Shown here in pieces: positions 53,874-63,095 of a stretch of 64,000 bases of DNA. The notes under the pieces were generated by a model, which worked only from the letters and a program-made list of their open reading frames with translations, was not told the DNA's origin and searched no databases. The stretch covers positions 3,076,001-3,140,000 of the forward strand of contig NC_019903.1 in assembly GCF_000243135.2 (NCBI RefSeq). Reading direction: 5' to 3'. This DNA is from Desulfitobacterium dichloroeliminans LMG P-21439. Its GTDB lineage: Bacteria > Bacillota > Desulfitobacteriia > Desulfitobacteriales > Desulfitobacteriaceae. Each line of letters begins with the position of its first letter. Position 1 is the first letter of the stretch. The position numbers were made by a program, and so were the translations under genes.

Positions 53874-55271
53874 TTAAGCTCTGGGTACTCCGGTCAACTC
53901 AGCAGTCCATTGATCCAGTGCCACCAGGTCATGAGGACCAAGATCTGCTATCGATTTTTTACCCATAGCTCGAATCCCTTCCTCCATCTCCATGGTGAAA
54001 GAATTTATCACCTTCACCACACTCTGTGCTGCCAGCTCGACATCCAGCCGATTCTTATATTTTGAATTATAATAGACCAACTGAGTCAAGGGTTCCCAAG
54101 GCATCACTTTACCGATCTGTTTATGTACTAGGGCAAAAAGAGGTACAGTACCAACATAAATAGCATCAGCACCCAAAGCAAGGGCCTTTAAGCATTCACC
54201 GGGGGTAGCATATCCCCCTGCGGCAATCAGACTCACCTCATGCCTTACCCCCTGTTCCTTAAGGTAACGTTGCGTTCGGACAAGATTATTGATACTCGGC
54301 ATGCCAAAATCATCACTGATTGTGGGCGAAGATGCAGCCGTCCCACCCTGTGAACCGCCAACGCAAATGACATCAAAACCAGCTTCGATGGCGATTGCCA
54401 AATCTGCCTCAAGCCTTCCCCCACCCATGAGTTTAAGTCCGATGGGTTTACCACCCACCTCTTTGCGCAAATCTCTAATGAAGCGCGGCCAATCTTGAGG
54501 ACTTGTAATATCAGGGAAAGTTGCGTAACCCTTCAGAGAGGAAACAGGTGAAATCCCCATGATCTTCTGGGCCTTCCCCTTGATTTCATGAGGCTCTATC
54601 ACATGTCCACCCATGCGCGCCCCTTGTCCCATTTGCACTTCAATCATATCCGCTGCTGCTATTCCTTGAGGATCTCTGCCATAGTCATGACGACTGACCT
54701 GCCAGATGAATTTCCCCGCCGCCTTTCTTTCCTCAGCCAAAAAGGGACCTTCCCCAGAATTCGTAGCTGTCCCTAATTCTTTGGCGGCTTTGGCTAAAGC
54801 AACTTTTGCTTGTTCACTCAAGCCGACTCCGAAACCCATGCCGCCAATCAGCAAGGGAATAGGCAGGGTCATTGGCTTCTCAGCTTTAGGTCCGAGGGTT
54901 ACAGATAAATCCACGGGAACACTGACCTCGATAGGTGACCGTACAAGTTGGGCAGGAACAAATAAAAGATTATCATAATGGTTAAAGGGTTTGGGACTGC
55001 CTAAAGGTCGTTTGATGATTTTTCCTGTTTCTGCTCGCATACTGATATGAATGATGTTTTGAAAGGAAGTTCTCCTCACAGCACTCCACAGCTCAAGTAG
55101 GTTCTCAGAAAAAGGATCCTCTAACAACCTACTCACCACAAGATCAAAGATCCTCTGCACTCCCGTCCGAAAGAAACGTTTGCCTAGAAAGAAGGCTATC
55201 AACACTAAAAGCATCCAGCCGAGAAAGCTGGCTACTACCCCTAAACCAAAATAGACAAGGCCGCTGTTCAC
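53874..55271 (-). CDS. FMN-binding glutamate-synthase-family protein, membrane-anchored
   Basis: A 465-residue protein with an N-terminal hydrophobic segment (VASFLGWMLLVLIAFFLG) followed by a domain like the FMN/Fe-S central part of GltB. The flavin-binding stretch VGGSQGGTAASSPTISDDFG and GADAIYVGTVPLFAL are present. The amidotransferase domain is absent. The catalysed reaction is not known; a stand-alone oxidoreductase acting on a membrane partner is possible. It converges with the chemoreceptor gene. Confidence 0.88.
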   Translation of the reverse strand: MNSGLVYFGLGVVASFLGWMLLVLIAFFLGKRFFRTGVQRIFDLVVSRLLEDPFSENLLELWSAVRRTSFQNIIHISMRAETGKIIKRPLGSPKPFNHYDNLLFVPAQLVRSPIEVSVPVDLSVTLGPKAEKPMTLPIPLLIGGMGFGVGLSEQAKVALAKAAKELGTATNSGEGPFLAEERKAAGKFIWQVSRHDYGRDPQGIAAADMIEVQMGQGARMGGHVIEPHEIKGKAQKIMGISPVSSLKGYATFPDITSPQDWPRFIRDLRKEVGGKPIGLKLMGGGRLEADLAIAIEAGFDVICVGGSQGGTAASSPTISDDFGMPSINNLVRTQRYLKEQGVRHEVSLIAAGGYATPGECLKALALGADAIYVGTVPLFALVHKQIGKVMPWEPLTQLVYYNSKYKNRLDVELAAQSVVKVINSFTMEMEEGIRAMGKKSIADLGPHDLVALDQWTAELTGVPRA

Positions 55272-55337
55272 ATAACCATTCCTTTATAAACCCTATTGAT
55301 ATTTACTTATAGTCTGCGACCCATGCCAGATTCTATA

Positions 55338-56003
55338 CTAAAGGACATCTTCTTCCCACCATGCTTTACTGTGGTTAGATGTAAACTTATTTTCCTCTTC
55401 CCTTTGACTGTACTCCCAATCCTCTTCAGTCAAATCTACCTGTCGGTCCTGCTTTTTAAATTCTCTCTGCCGTATAGAGGGCGGTTCCTTGTAGGAGGCC
55501 TTTCGATCATCTTCCAAAAAATCGTCCCAATCCTCCATATGATTATCCCACTCATCATACCCACTAGCTCGTCCAGCCGAGCCACTATATGTCCTTCTAG
55601 CGCTATAATCGTCGCCCCACCCATAAGACCTAGGAGCTCTTCGCGAGGATTGTAGTACACTTCCCCCACTACCCGCTCCAAAAGCTCCGGCAAGAATTCC
55701 GATTAACCCTCCTTCAGCTAAAACCTGGATAACCCCCCACGCACTCAGCTCTAAAAAAAGGGCAATCAAAAAGACACAAAGCAAGACATAACCTAAGCTA
55801 GACGCCCCACCTAAAATCCACTGCCCGCTTTCCTTGCCCGTCACATATCCTGCTGCAAGGCAACTTACTACCAATCCAATATCCATTAACATGGTGGTGG
55901 ATAATCCCGTAAACCCCATGGCTGTCCAAAATAATCCCGCAAGCAAAGTAATGACGGTAACTAATAGAGCGGCACTCATCCCCTTAAGGATCGAATTTCC
56001 CAT
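55338..56003 (-). CDS. TIGR04086-like membrane protein with acidic/disordered tail
   Basis: A 221-residue protein. The first 115 residues contain about four hydrophobic segments and match the YrzE/TIGR04086 pattern (SALLVTVITLLAGLFW-like opening). The last 100 residues are rich in Asp, Glu, Arg, Ser and Tyr with no predicted fold. Function unknown. It lies downstream of nothing obvious and 66 bases before the end of the FMN protein's start. Confidence 0.72.
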   Translation of the reverse strand: MGNSILKGMSAALLVTVITLLAGLFWTAMGFTGLSTTMLMDIGLVVSCLAAGYVTGKESGQWILGGASSLGYVLLCVFLIALFLELSAWGVIQVLAEGGLIGILAGAFGAGSGGSVLQSSRRAPRSYGWGDDYSARRTYSGSAGRASGYDEWDNHMEDWDDFLEDDRKASYKEPPSIRQREFKKQDRQVDLTEEDWEYSQREEENKFTSNHSKAWWEEDVL

Positions 56004-56159
56004 GCGGATCGCTCCCTTCCATTCTTTACTTCATATCTATGTCAGACCTGTCCCATTCATGCGTGCAATCAAGGAAAGTCCGAGATAAAAGGAACATTCT
56101 TCCTTTCCCATCTTAACCCGCTAGAGAATATAGTAATAATCAAGGAAGGGGGATTCTCC

Positions 56160-56846
56160 ATGGACTACACCCGCTATGTTGTACAACCTGGGGACAGCAT
56201 CTATAAAATCGCCAACGCTTACAAAGTGGAAATGTCCGATATTATCAATCTCAACCACCTCAAACATCCAGACCGCATTTATCCTGGCCAGGTGCTTTTG
56301 TTACCCACCTCTGAATGTCAAGATATCACGCCCGGAGAACTATCCGAGCCTAACTTTACTTATGCCATGTGGCTATTCGATGTCTATGCCGGTAAAGATT
56401 CCGAGCTTTCCGCGGTAACGACCTACCTATACCAAGCCGTAGTCCTCGATCGGCCAGAGTTCGATGAGCTCCTAAGGCCTCTTGCCTATGACGAACTACG
56501 CCATTTAGAACAACTGGCTTGGTGTATCCGCTTTTTGGGTCTAGACCCCCGTTATGGAGCCTTCAGCAAAGGGCGTTGGTTTGATTGGCGTTCTCGTTAC
56601 CTAAATTACAGCACAGACCTCTGCGCCATTCTTGACTACAACATGAAAGATGAAGCCGCTGCCGCAAAACACTATACCGACCTAGCCGGGAAAATTCCTA
56701 TTCCCGAGATTCAAACCATTCTTCTCCAAATCTCGGCTGATGAAGAGCGCCATTACCAATGCTTAGCTGATGCAAAAATGCACTTCTGTGGTTGTGAATC
56801 TTCCGAATCTCTCCTGATCAGTAAAGCTGAAACCGAAGCAGAGTGA
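56160..56846 (+). CDS. LysM plus ferritin-like diiron protein
   Basis: A 228-residue protein. Residues 5-50 are a LysM domain (YVVQPGDSIYKIANAY, PGQVLLLP), which binds peptidoglycan or chitin-like glycans. Residues 75-210 are a four-helix ferritin-like bundle with two ExxH motifs, YDELRHLEQL and ADEERHYQCL, plus further Glu residues to hold a diiron or dimanganese site. This resembles spore-coat manganese-catalase or rubrerythrin-type proteins. No signal peptide is present, so it may be deposited on the spore from the mother cell. The site is preceded by AAGGAAGGGGGAT. It overlaps the cation exchanger gene tail by 29 bases. Confidence 0.85.
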   Translation: MDYTRYVVQPGDSIYKIANAYKVEMSDIINLNHLKHPDRIYPGQVLLLPTSECQDITPGELSEPNFTYAMWLFDVYAGKDSELSAVTTYLYQAVVLDRPEFDELLRPLAYDELRHLEQLAWCIRFLGLDPRYGAFSKGRWFDWRSRYLNYSTDLCAILDYNMKDEAAAAKHYTDLAGKIPIPEIQTILLQISADEERHYQCLADAKMHFCGCESSESLLISKAETEAE

Positions 56847-57852
56847 TGATAAAGAATAAATAAAATCCTCCCCCCGCCAGCAAATGCAGAGGACAAAGGG
56901 ACCCTCTTCGCCGTAGCGTCAAATAGATAAAAAGTCCCGAACCAATAGCCAGTAGAGCACTCCATAAAGCAAGAGGCTCCAGTTGCCATGGCGTTAGAGC
57001 TATACCTAAGGCCGGAATCACAGAGCTTTGAAAAACCATTGCCCCAGTAATATTTCCCAAGGCCAAAGTATCCTTCCCTCTCCTCAACCAGATGACACTA
57101 TTAAACTTTTCCGGAAGCTCCGTCGCGATCGGAGTAATAATCAAGGACAGTATAAAAGCTGGAATCCCAGTTAGTAGAGCGACCGATTGCACAGCTCCTA
57201 CAAACACATTAGCCCCCGCCACGATTCCCAGCAAAGCACAACACAGCTGGATAAAAATAATTGCGAGGGAAGGATTAGAATGACGCTGGGAAAAATAAAG
57301 CGGTGCTAAATAGCCGCACTCATCCGTCCCCAAGCAGTTGTACACAGTTTTTATCACATAAATTAAATAGAGAATAGGTAAAAGACCCGCCACAGCTAAC
57401 TTCATTTGGTGGTTAGGTAAAAAAGAGGCCCCGATTGCTATACCATACACCACTAAGAAAAAGGCAAGATCATGCTTTATCACGGCCGTGTTGATAAACA
57501 AGGGCTTGTTGCTACGCCTAAAAATCAATGCTGCCACACCTGAAATAAAAAAGGCTAAGGTAACTAACATAAAAGGAGCACCCAGAATCGCTCTAATTCC
57601 CACATCGGCGAGTTCTTCCCCACCGCCCATACCAAGGAAGGCAATAATCGGAACCATCGTCTCCGGTAGAGCTGTACCCACGGCTGCCAGCACACTCCCT
57701 ACCGCTCCCGCCCCAAGGTTAAGTCGTTTTCCCAGCCACTCCACCCCATTGGTAAAGACTTCAGCGGACATTAAAATAATCCCCAGACCGATAACCATCA
57801 TCACTAAATCGTTCAAAAGGCTCCCGCTCCTTACATACACTTTTGGGATCAA
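56818..57852 (-). CDS. Sodium/calcium exchanger family membrane protein
   Basis: A 344-residue protein with about ten hydrophobic segments and two inverted family repeats, GAVGSVLAAVGTALPE near residues 45-60 and ILSLIITPIATELPE near residue 235. The acidic residue in each repeat should bind the cation. The start is uncertain, since codons at 57852 and several further in are in frame and have weak sites. The 3' end overlaps the convergent LysM gene by 29 bases. Confidence 0.85.
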   Translation of the reverse strand: MIPKVYVRSGSLLNDLVMMVIGLGIILMSAEVFTNGVEWLGKRLNLGAGAVGSVLAAVGTALPETMVPIIAFLGMGGGEELADVGIRAILGAPFMLVTLAFFISGVAALIFRRSNKPLFINTAVIKHDLAFFLVVYGIAIGASFLPNHQMKLAVAGLLPILYLIYVIKTVYNCLGTDECGYLAPLYFSQRHSNPSLAIIFIQLCCALLGIVAGANVFVGAVQSVALLTGIPAFILSLIITPIATELPEKFNSVIWLRRGKDTLALGNITGAMVFQSSVIPALGIALTPWQLEPLALWSALLAIGSGLFIYLTLRRRGSLCPLHLLAGGGFYLFFIITLLRFQLY

Positions 57853-57937
57853 AGTATTTTATCCCCATAATGTATATTCAGAGGGAAGCCTTCTCATTAT
57901 CTAGAAAGGTCTCCATATTATCTTTTTCGGCAAACTA

Positions 57938-58570
57938 TCAGACTTCAGATTCTTGTTCGCCACTTTCCACATCTTCATCCGTCATAGCGAGTATTTCTTC
58001 AAGAGCTTGATGTAGCTCAGGAACCCCTAGTCCAGTCTCCGCCGAGTAGGGGATAATCATACGCCAATCCGGAATATTCAGGGCCTTAGCTATCTGACTT
58101 AAATGCTTCCCCCATTGCCCCTTAGAAATCTTATCCGCCTTGGTAGCCACCACAAGCACCGGTAGTCCACGATTCCGCAAAAAACCATGCATCTCTTCAT
58201 CTTCAAGACTGGGTATATGGCGAATATCCACGACCTGAATAACAGCTCTTAGATTCCCCCTCCTAGAGAAATACTCCTCCATCATCTTACCCCAATTGGC
58301 CTTGAGCTCTTTGGAGACCTTGGCATAACCGTATCCCGGCAAATCCACAAAGCCCCATTCATCATTAATCCGATAAAAATTAATCATTTGGGTTTTGCCC
58401 GGCGTGTTTCCCGTCCGAGCAAGATTCTTGCGATTAATAAACTTGTTGATTAACGAGGATTTACCCACATTGGAACGTCCCGCCAGAGCAATTTCCGGTT
58501 CAGGCCCTTCCGGGTATCCATTAACACTTACGGCAGAAGTAATAAATTCCGCCTTACGAATGATAATCAC
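57938..58570 (-). CDS. engB: Ribosome-biogenesis GTPase EngB/YsxC
   Basis: GTPase of 210 residues needed for 50S assembly. G1 is GRSNVGKSS, G3 is DLPGYGYAK and G4 is TKADKI. The order clpX-lonB-lon-engB matches Bacillus. It is 117 bases downstream of lon, with repeat-like hairpins in between. Confidence 0.96.
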   Translation of the reverse strand: MIIIRKAEFITSAVSVNGYPEGPEPEIALAGRSNVGKSSLINKFINRKNLARTGNTPGKTQMINFYRINDEWGFVDLPGYGYAKVSKELKANWGKMMEEYFSRRGNLRAVIQVVDIRHIPSLEDEEMHGFLRNRGLPVLVVATKADKISKGQWGKHLSQIAKALNIPDWRMIIPYSAETGLGVPELHQALEEILAMTDEDVESGEQESEV

Positions 58571-58591
58571 AACACATACTCCTCTGAATCA

Positions 58592-58606
58592 AGGGGACAG
58601 GCCCCT
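58592..58606. repeat. Short REP-like palindrome
   Basis: AGGGGacaggCCCCT followed by TCTTTT. The same core (AGGGG, WCAGG, CCCCT) recurs at 63036-63050 on the opposite strand, also followed by T-rich sequence. Confidence 0.6.
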
Positions 58607-58639
58607 CTTTTCATTTTCTTTCTTTTACACGTAGTAGGA

Positions 58640-58662
58640 GTGGGACAGGATATCTGTCCCAC
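58640..58662. repeat. Inverted repeat in the lon-engB gap
   Basis: GTGGGACAG (58640-58648) and CTGTCCCAC (58654-58662) form a perfect 9-bp stem with a five-base loop. No T run follows on the minus strand, so it is not a clear terminator; it may be a processing hairpin or REP-like element. Confidence 0.7.
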
Positions 58663-58686
58663 CAACCCACTAACCCTCTATCCCGC

Positions 58687-61101
58687 CTACGAAATAGGAT
58701 GCTCCGGTGTTTGAACCGCCCCCGGGATATCCCCTTCCCCAAAAATAGGGAAACGATTCCTACTCCCTAAGTATTCCTCAGATTCGGCCACAGGCAGCAA
58801 GGCAATCTGAGCCACTTCTTCCATCCGACTCACAAAGTGAAACTCCATTTCCTCGCACACATTCTTAGGTACTTCTTCTAGGTCCTTGCGGTTTTGCTCT
58901 GGCAAAATCACCTTCTTGATCCCTGCCCGATGGGCTGCCAGGACCTTTTCCTTGACCCCGCCGATCGGTAAGACATTACCTCGCAAGGTGATTTCACCCG
59001 TCATGGCTAAATCAGAAGGTACTGCCCGTTTAGTTAAAGCCGAGGCCATAGCAGTAGCCATAGTAATTCCCGCAGAAGGGCCGTCCTTGGGAATCGCTCC
59101 TTCCGGAACATGGATATGGAGATCGGTCTTTTCATAAAAATCATCCGGTATCCCTAATTCACGGGAATGGGAACGAATAAAGGTCCGTCCCGCATAGGCA
59201 GATTCCTTCATCACATCTCCCAGCTTACCTGTTAAAGTCAGCTGCCCTTTACCGGGCAGCGGAACGACCTCAATGGTTAGGACATCCCCACCCACTTGTG
59301 TATAAGCTAAACCTGTGGCTGCCCCAATTTCTGGTTTCAGTCTTGCCTTTTCAAAATGATAACGCTGAGCTCCTAAGAGCTCCTCCAACATCTCCGGAGT
59401 CAGAGTCTCAGTCATCCATTCCTTTTTTACTACCCGTGTGGCGACTTTACGGCACAGATTGGCAATCTGCCGCTCGAGATTCCGCACCCCTGATTCACGA
59501 GTATAGCCTTGGACGATCTTCAGAAGAATCTCGTCCTCGACCACCAATTGAGCGTTCTTCAAGCCATGGGCTTTGAGTTGCTTAGGCACAAGATAGCGTT
59601 TAGCAATATTGACCTTTTCCTCCTCGGTGTAGCCGCTCAGGGAGATGACCTCCATCCGATCTAGGAGAGGTTGCGGTATGGAATGCACAGTATTGGCTGT
59701 CATAATGAAGAGGGTACGCGATAGATCGTAGGGCAAATCCAGGTAATGGTCAGAAAAGCTATTGTTTTGCTCAGGATCGAGGACCTCGAGGAGCGCTGAC
59801 GCCGGATCACCACGGAAGTCCGAGGCCATCTTATCGATTTCATCGAGCAAAAAGACAGGATTTGCTGTTCCTGCGTTCCTCATCCCTTGAATAATCCGCC
59901 CCGGCAGAGCCCCGATATAGGTCCGCCGGTGCCCTCGAATCTCAGCTTCATCACGAACTCCACCCAAAGACATGCGCACAAATTTCCGATCAAGAGCACT
60001 GGCTACGGACTTAGCCAAGGAGGTTTTACCTACTCCCGGTGGTCCCACAAAGCAGATGATGGGACTCTTCATCTTGGGTGTCAGCTTGCGAATCGCTAAG
60101 AACTCAAGAATCCGTTCTTTCACTTTTTCCAGACCATAATGATCCTCATTCAAGATCTTTTCGGCACGCTTGATATCCATCTTATCCTTGCTTATTTGCG
60201 TCCAAGGAAGGGCAATAATCCAATCCAAATAGGTACGCACCACTGTTCCTTCCGAGGACGCTTGGGGCATCTTCTCCAGACGGTCGATTTCCTTTAAAGC
60301 TCGCTCTTCTACTTCTTTGGGAAACTTTCCCTGAGCAACTTTCTCGCGATACTCCTCGACCTCAGCTTGCTTTTCGTCCTTATCCCCTAATTCCTTCTGA
60401 ATTGCCTTCATTTGCTCCCGCAAATAATATTCCTTCTGAGTCTTTTCCATCTGCTTACGAACACGAAGACCGATGCGTCGCTCCAACTCAAGGACTTCAT
60501 TTTCCCGCATAATAATTTCTGTTAACCGCTCTAGTCGCTCAGCTACATCAAGAGCTTCTAAGATGGATTGTTTATCCCCAATCTTTAGATTCAAATGGGA
60601 GGCCACAATATCTGCCAAACGCCCGGGATCACTAACTCCCAGAACCGTGCCCAAGGTCTCTTGGGGAACTTTTTTGCTGAGCTTGGCATATTCTTCGAAC
60701 TGGTGGATTACCCCATGGGTCAAGGCATCAATTTCCGGGGTAATATCACTTACTCCCTCTTCATCCTCTTCAACCCGCACCTTAAAATAGGGCTCTTCTG
60801 CTATGTACTCGAGAATTTTTCCCCGCTGCTTCCCTTCCACGAGAACACGCATCGTCCCCCCGGGAAGCTTTAGGAGTTGCTTGATTTCGGCTAGAGTACC
60901 GATCGTATGAATGTCATCAGGCTGAGGTGAATCAATCTCTGTCACTTTTTGCGTTGACAAAAGTAGGATTCGATCGTCCAGCATAGCTTGCTCGATAGCA
61001 GCCATGGAGCGTTCCCGCCCGACATCTAAATGGATGACCATATACGGAAAGACCAGAATCCCTCTCAAGGGGAGCAACGGTAATTCTCTTTCTTTACTCA
61101 T
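58687..61101 (-). CDS. lon: ATP-dependent protease Lon
   Basis: AAA+ Ser-Lys protease of 804 residues. The N-terminal substrate domain begins [16 protein letters not shown], Walker A is [12 protein letters not shown], Walker B is [11 protein letters not shown] and the proteolytic site has [13 protein letters not shown] with the Ser and [11 protein letters not shown] with the Lys. It degrades misfolded and regulatory proteins. It follows lonB in the chromosome order shared with Bacillus. Confidence 0.98.
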   Translation of the reverse strand: MSKERELPLLPLRGILVFPYMVIHLDVGRERSMAAIEQAMLDDRILLLSTQKVTEIDSPQPDDIHTIGTLAEIKQLLKLPGGTMRVLVEGKQRGKILEYIAEEPYFKVRVEEDEEGVSDITPEIDALTHGVIHQFEEYAKLSKKVPQETLGTVLGVSDPGRLADIVASHLNLKIGDKQSILEALDVAERLERLTEIIMRENEVLELERRIGLRVRKQMEKTQKEYYLREQMKAIQKELGDKDEKQAEVEEYREKVAQGKFPKEVEERALKEIDRLEKMPQASSEGTVVRTYLDWIIALPWTQISKDKMDIKRAEKILNEDHYGLEKVKERILEFLAIRKLTPKMKSPIICFVGPPGVGKTSLAKSVASALDRKFVRMSLGGVRDEAEIRGHRRTYIGALPGRIIQGMRNAGTANPVFLLDEIDKMASDFRGDPASALLEVLDPEQNNSFSDHYLDLPYDLSRTLFIMTANTVHSIPQPLLDRMEVISLSGYTEEEKVNIAKRYLVPKQLKAHGLKNAQLVVEDEILLKIVQGYTRESGVRNLERQIANLCRKVATRVVKKEWMTETLTPEMLEELLGAQRYHFEKARLKPEIGAATGLAYTQVGGDVLTIEVVPLPGKGQLTLTGKLGDVMKESAYAGRTFIRSHSRELGIPDDFYEKTDLHIHVPEGAIPKDGPSAGITMATAMASALTKRAVPSDLAMTGEITLRGNVLPIGGVKEKVLAAHRAGIKKVILPEQNRKDLEEVPKNVCEEMEFHFVSRMEEVAQIALLPVAESEEYLGSRNRFPIFGEGDIPGAVQTPEHPIS

Positions 61102-61168
61102 TTAATTCCCTCCCTACCCAATGGGTAATGGTATAACAACCACAGATTATCTTTTTTCAGCTAGACTG

Positions 61169-61193
61169 AAAAAGCACACTACTACTAGTGTGC
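61169..61193 (-). terminator. Intrinsic terminator after lonB
   Basis: GCACACTA and TAGTGTGC arms with a four-base loop, followed by TTTTT on the minus strand, lie 21 bases past the lonB stop. Confidence 0.88.
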
Positions 61194-61213
61194 CATTCTC
61201 TGTTTCATCTATT

Positions 61214-62953
61214 CTAGCATGATTGTCCTTGGTCAGGCAAATTGACCGAGGATGGATTCGTCTTGGGGTTAATCTCCAGCCGCGCCAAAATCTCATCTAA
61301 AGGGGTAGGGTTTACCACCTTTTCTTTATGAGGGTCAGCCAGTAGTGCTCCCGCCAAGACTTCATTGAGTGTCTCAACAGGGATAACTTCCATTCCCTCC
61401 GCGAAATTTTTGAATCGTTCCTGCCAATTTTCTTTAGGAATAAACACCCTACGGCAACCCGCTTGATGGGCTGCCTCAAGCTTAGCCGGAACCCCTCCTA
61501 CGGGCTTCACCCCACCTCGAATAGATAGTTCACCGGTCATTGCTAGGTAATTATCCACCTTCTCTTTACGAATCGCCGATACCACAGCCGTAGCCATGGC
61601 AATCCCTGCCGAAGGTCCATCAATAGGCACCCCTCCTGGGAAGTTCACATGGATATCATAGTCATGGGGGAATATCCCCAGTTGTCGCCGAATGACAGTT
61701 AGCACATTTTCGACTGAACTTCTAGCCATACTTTTGCGACGTGTTTTCTTAAAGTTACTTCTTTGCTCCTCTTCTTCGATGATGCCCGTAACTAAGAGCT
61801 CTCCCGTGCCAGGGGCCACAGAATTGGCTGTAACCTCTAACTCCAAGAGCATCCCCATATTGGGACCATAGACTGCCAGACCGTTAACCAAACCAGCTTC
61901 CGCTTCGAGAGGAACCTTGCGATCGGGCCGGGGAACATATTGACCTGAAGTAACCACCCATTCCACTGTGGCTGCATTGATCTCCATCTGCTTATCCGTT
62001 TGGGCTACACCCGCGGCCAGTTGAACGATATTAACTGCCTCACGTCCATTCGTTGCATACAATTTGACCACATTGAGGGCGCTCATTGTGATGGGAATCT
62101 CCATCTTAGCAGCTGCACCTCGAGCAATCTGGGCGATTTCTTCTGGTAAGAGGGAACGAAAAAAAATCTCCATACATCTGGAGCGGATAGCCGGCGGAAT
62201 CTCTTCCGGACTCCGAGTGGTTGCTCCCACCATACGAAAATCCGCAGGCAAACCATTTTGAAAAATATCGTGAATGTGAGCAGGAACATTAGTGTCTTCT
62301 GAGCTGTAATAAGAGCTTTCTAAAATGACCTTTCGGTCTTCCAATACTTTCAACAGTTTATTAATCTGGATAGGATGAAGTTCCCCGATCTCATCGATAA
62401 AGAGCACTCCCCCATGGGCCTTCGTTACCGCTCCAGCCTTTGGCTGCGGTATGCCGGCCATACCCATGGCTCCAGCTCCCTGGTAGATTGGATCATGGAC
62501 CGAACCGATCAAGGGATCTGCAATCCCTCGTTCATCAAAGCGAGCCGTAGCCCCATCGATTTCTATGAACTTAGCTTCTTCCTTAAATGGGGAAAGGGGA
62601 TTCTTTTTTGCTTCTTCAAGAACCAAACGGGCCGCAGCCGTTTTTCCTATACCGGGAGGCCCATAAACCAAAACATGCTGAGGATTGGGCCCACATAAAG
62701 CCGCCCGTAACGCTTTAATCCCCTCCATCTGCCCCACAATTTCTTCAAAATGAGCAGGTCGAGTCTTCTCGGACAATGGAGTAGTAAGAGCGATTTTCCG
62801 CATCTTTTCTAACTTCTCTAATTCTTTCTTAGATTCCCTCTCGATTGAGACCTTATTCCCTTGTTGGGATTTAAGCAGACCCCAAAAATACAAGCCAATG
62901 ATGACGGCAAAGATAAACTGTACCATCATAACGATTCCGGTTAAGCCAGCCAT
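61214..62953 (-). CDS. lonB: Sporulation-type protease LonB
   Basis: AAA+ Lon-family protease of 579 residues lacking the large N-terminal Lon domain. A membrane-anchor segment is at the N-terminus (IVMMVQFIFAVIIGLYFWGLL in parts). Walker A is GPPGIGKTAAAR, and the catalytic site has PIDGPSAGIAMAT and VPAKLEAAHQAG. In Bacillus LonB is forespore-enriched. It sits between clpX and lon in the same order. Confidence 0.96.
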   Translation of the reverse strand: MAGLTGIVMMVQFIFAVIIGLYFWGLLKSQQGNKVSIERESKKELEKLEKMRKIALTTPLSEKTRPAHFEEIVGQMEGIKALRAALCGPNPQHVLVYGPPGIGKTAAARLVLEEAKKNPLSPFKEEAKFIEIDGATARFDERGIADPLIGSVHDPIYQGAGAMGMAGIPQPKAGAVTKAHGGVLFIDEIGELHPIQINKLLKVLEDRKVILESSYYSSEDTNVPAHIHDIFQNGLPADFRMVGATTRSPEEIPPAIRSRCMEIFFRSLLPEEIAQIARGAAAKMEIPITMSALNVVKLYATNGREAVNIVQLAAGVAQTDKQMEINAATVEWVVTSGQYVPRPDRKVPLEAEAGLVNGLAVYGPNMGMLLELEVTANSVAPGTGELLVTGIIEEEEQRSNFKKTRRKSMARSSVENVLTVIRRQLGIFPHDYDIHVNFPGGVPIDGPSAGIAMATAVVSAIRKEKVDNYLAMTGELSIRGGVKPVGGVPAKLEAAHQAGCRRVFIPKENWQERFKNFAEGMEVIPVETLNEVLAGALLADPHKEKVVNPTPLDEILARLEINPKTNPSSVNLPDQGQSC

Positions 62954-63035
62954 AGTTTTATTCCCTCCTGAGGCTAATACTTTTTATACTTGCTAGTATT
63001 GCCCGCGAAGAGACTTTTAATAATAATGTGAAAAG

Positions 63036-63050
63036 AGGGGCCTGACCCCT
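63036..63050. repeat. Short REP-like palindrome, second copy
   Basis: AGGGGcctgaCCCCT, the reverse-strand counterpart of the element at 58592-58606, in the clpX-lonB gap. With flanking A/T runs it could also act as a weak terminator. Confidence 0.6.
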
Positions 63051-63056
63051 TTTTGC

Positions 63057-63095
63057 AAAAAACTGAGGCAAGGATAACTCCTTGCCTCAGTTTTT
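63057..63095 (-). terminator. Intrinsic terminator after clpX
   Basis: A 17-bp perfect stem (63058-63074 with 63079-63095), with core CTGAGGCAAGGA and a four-base loop, is followed by TTTTTT on the minus strand. Its first base pairs overlap the clpX stop codon. Confidence 0.93.
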
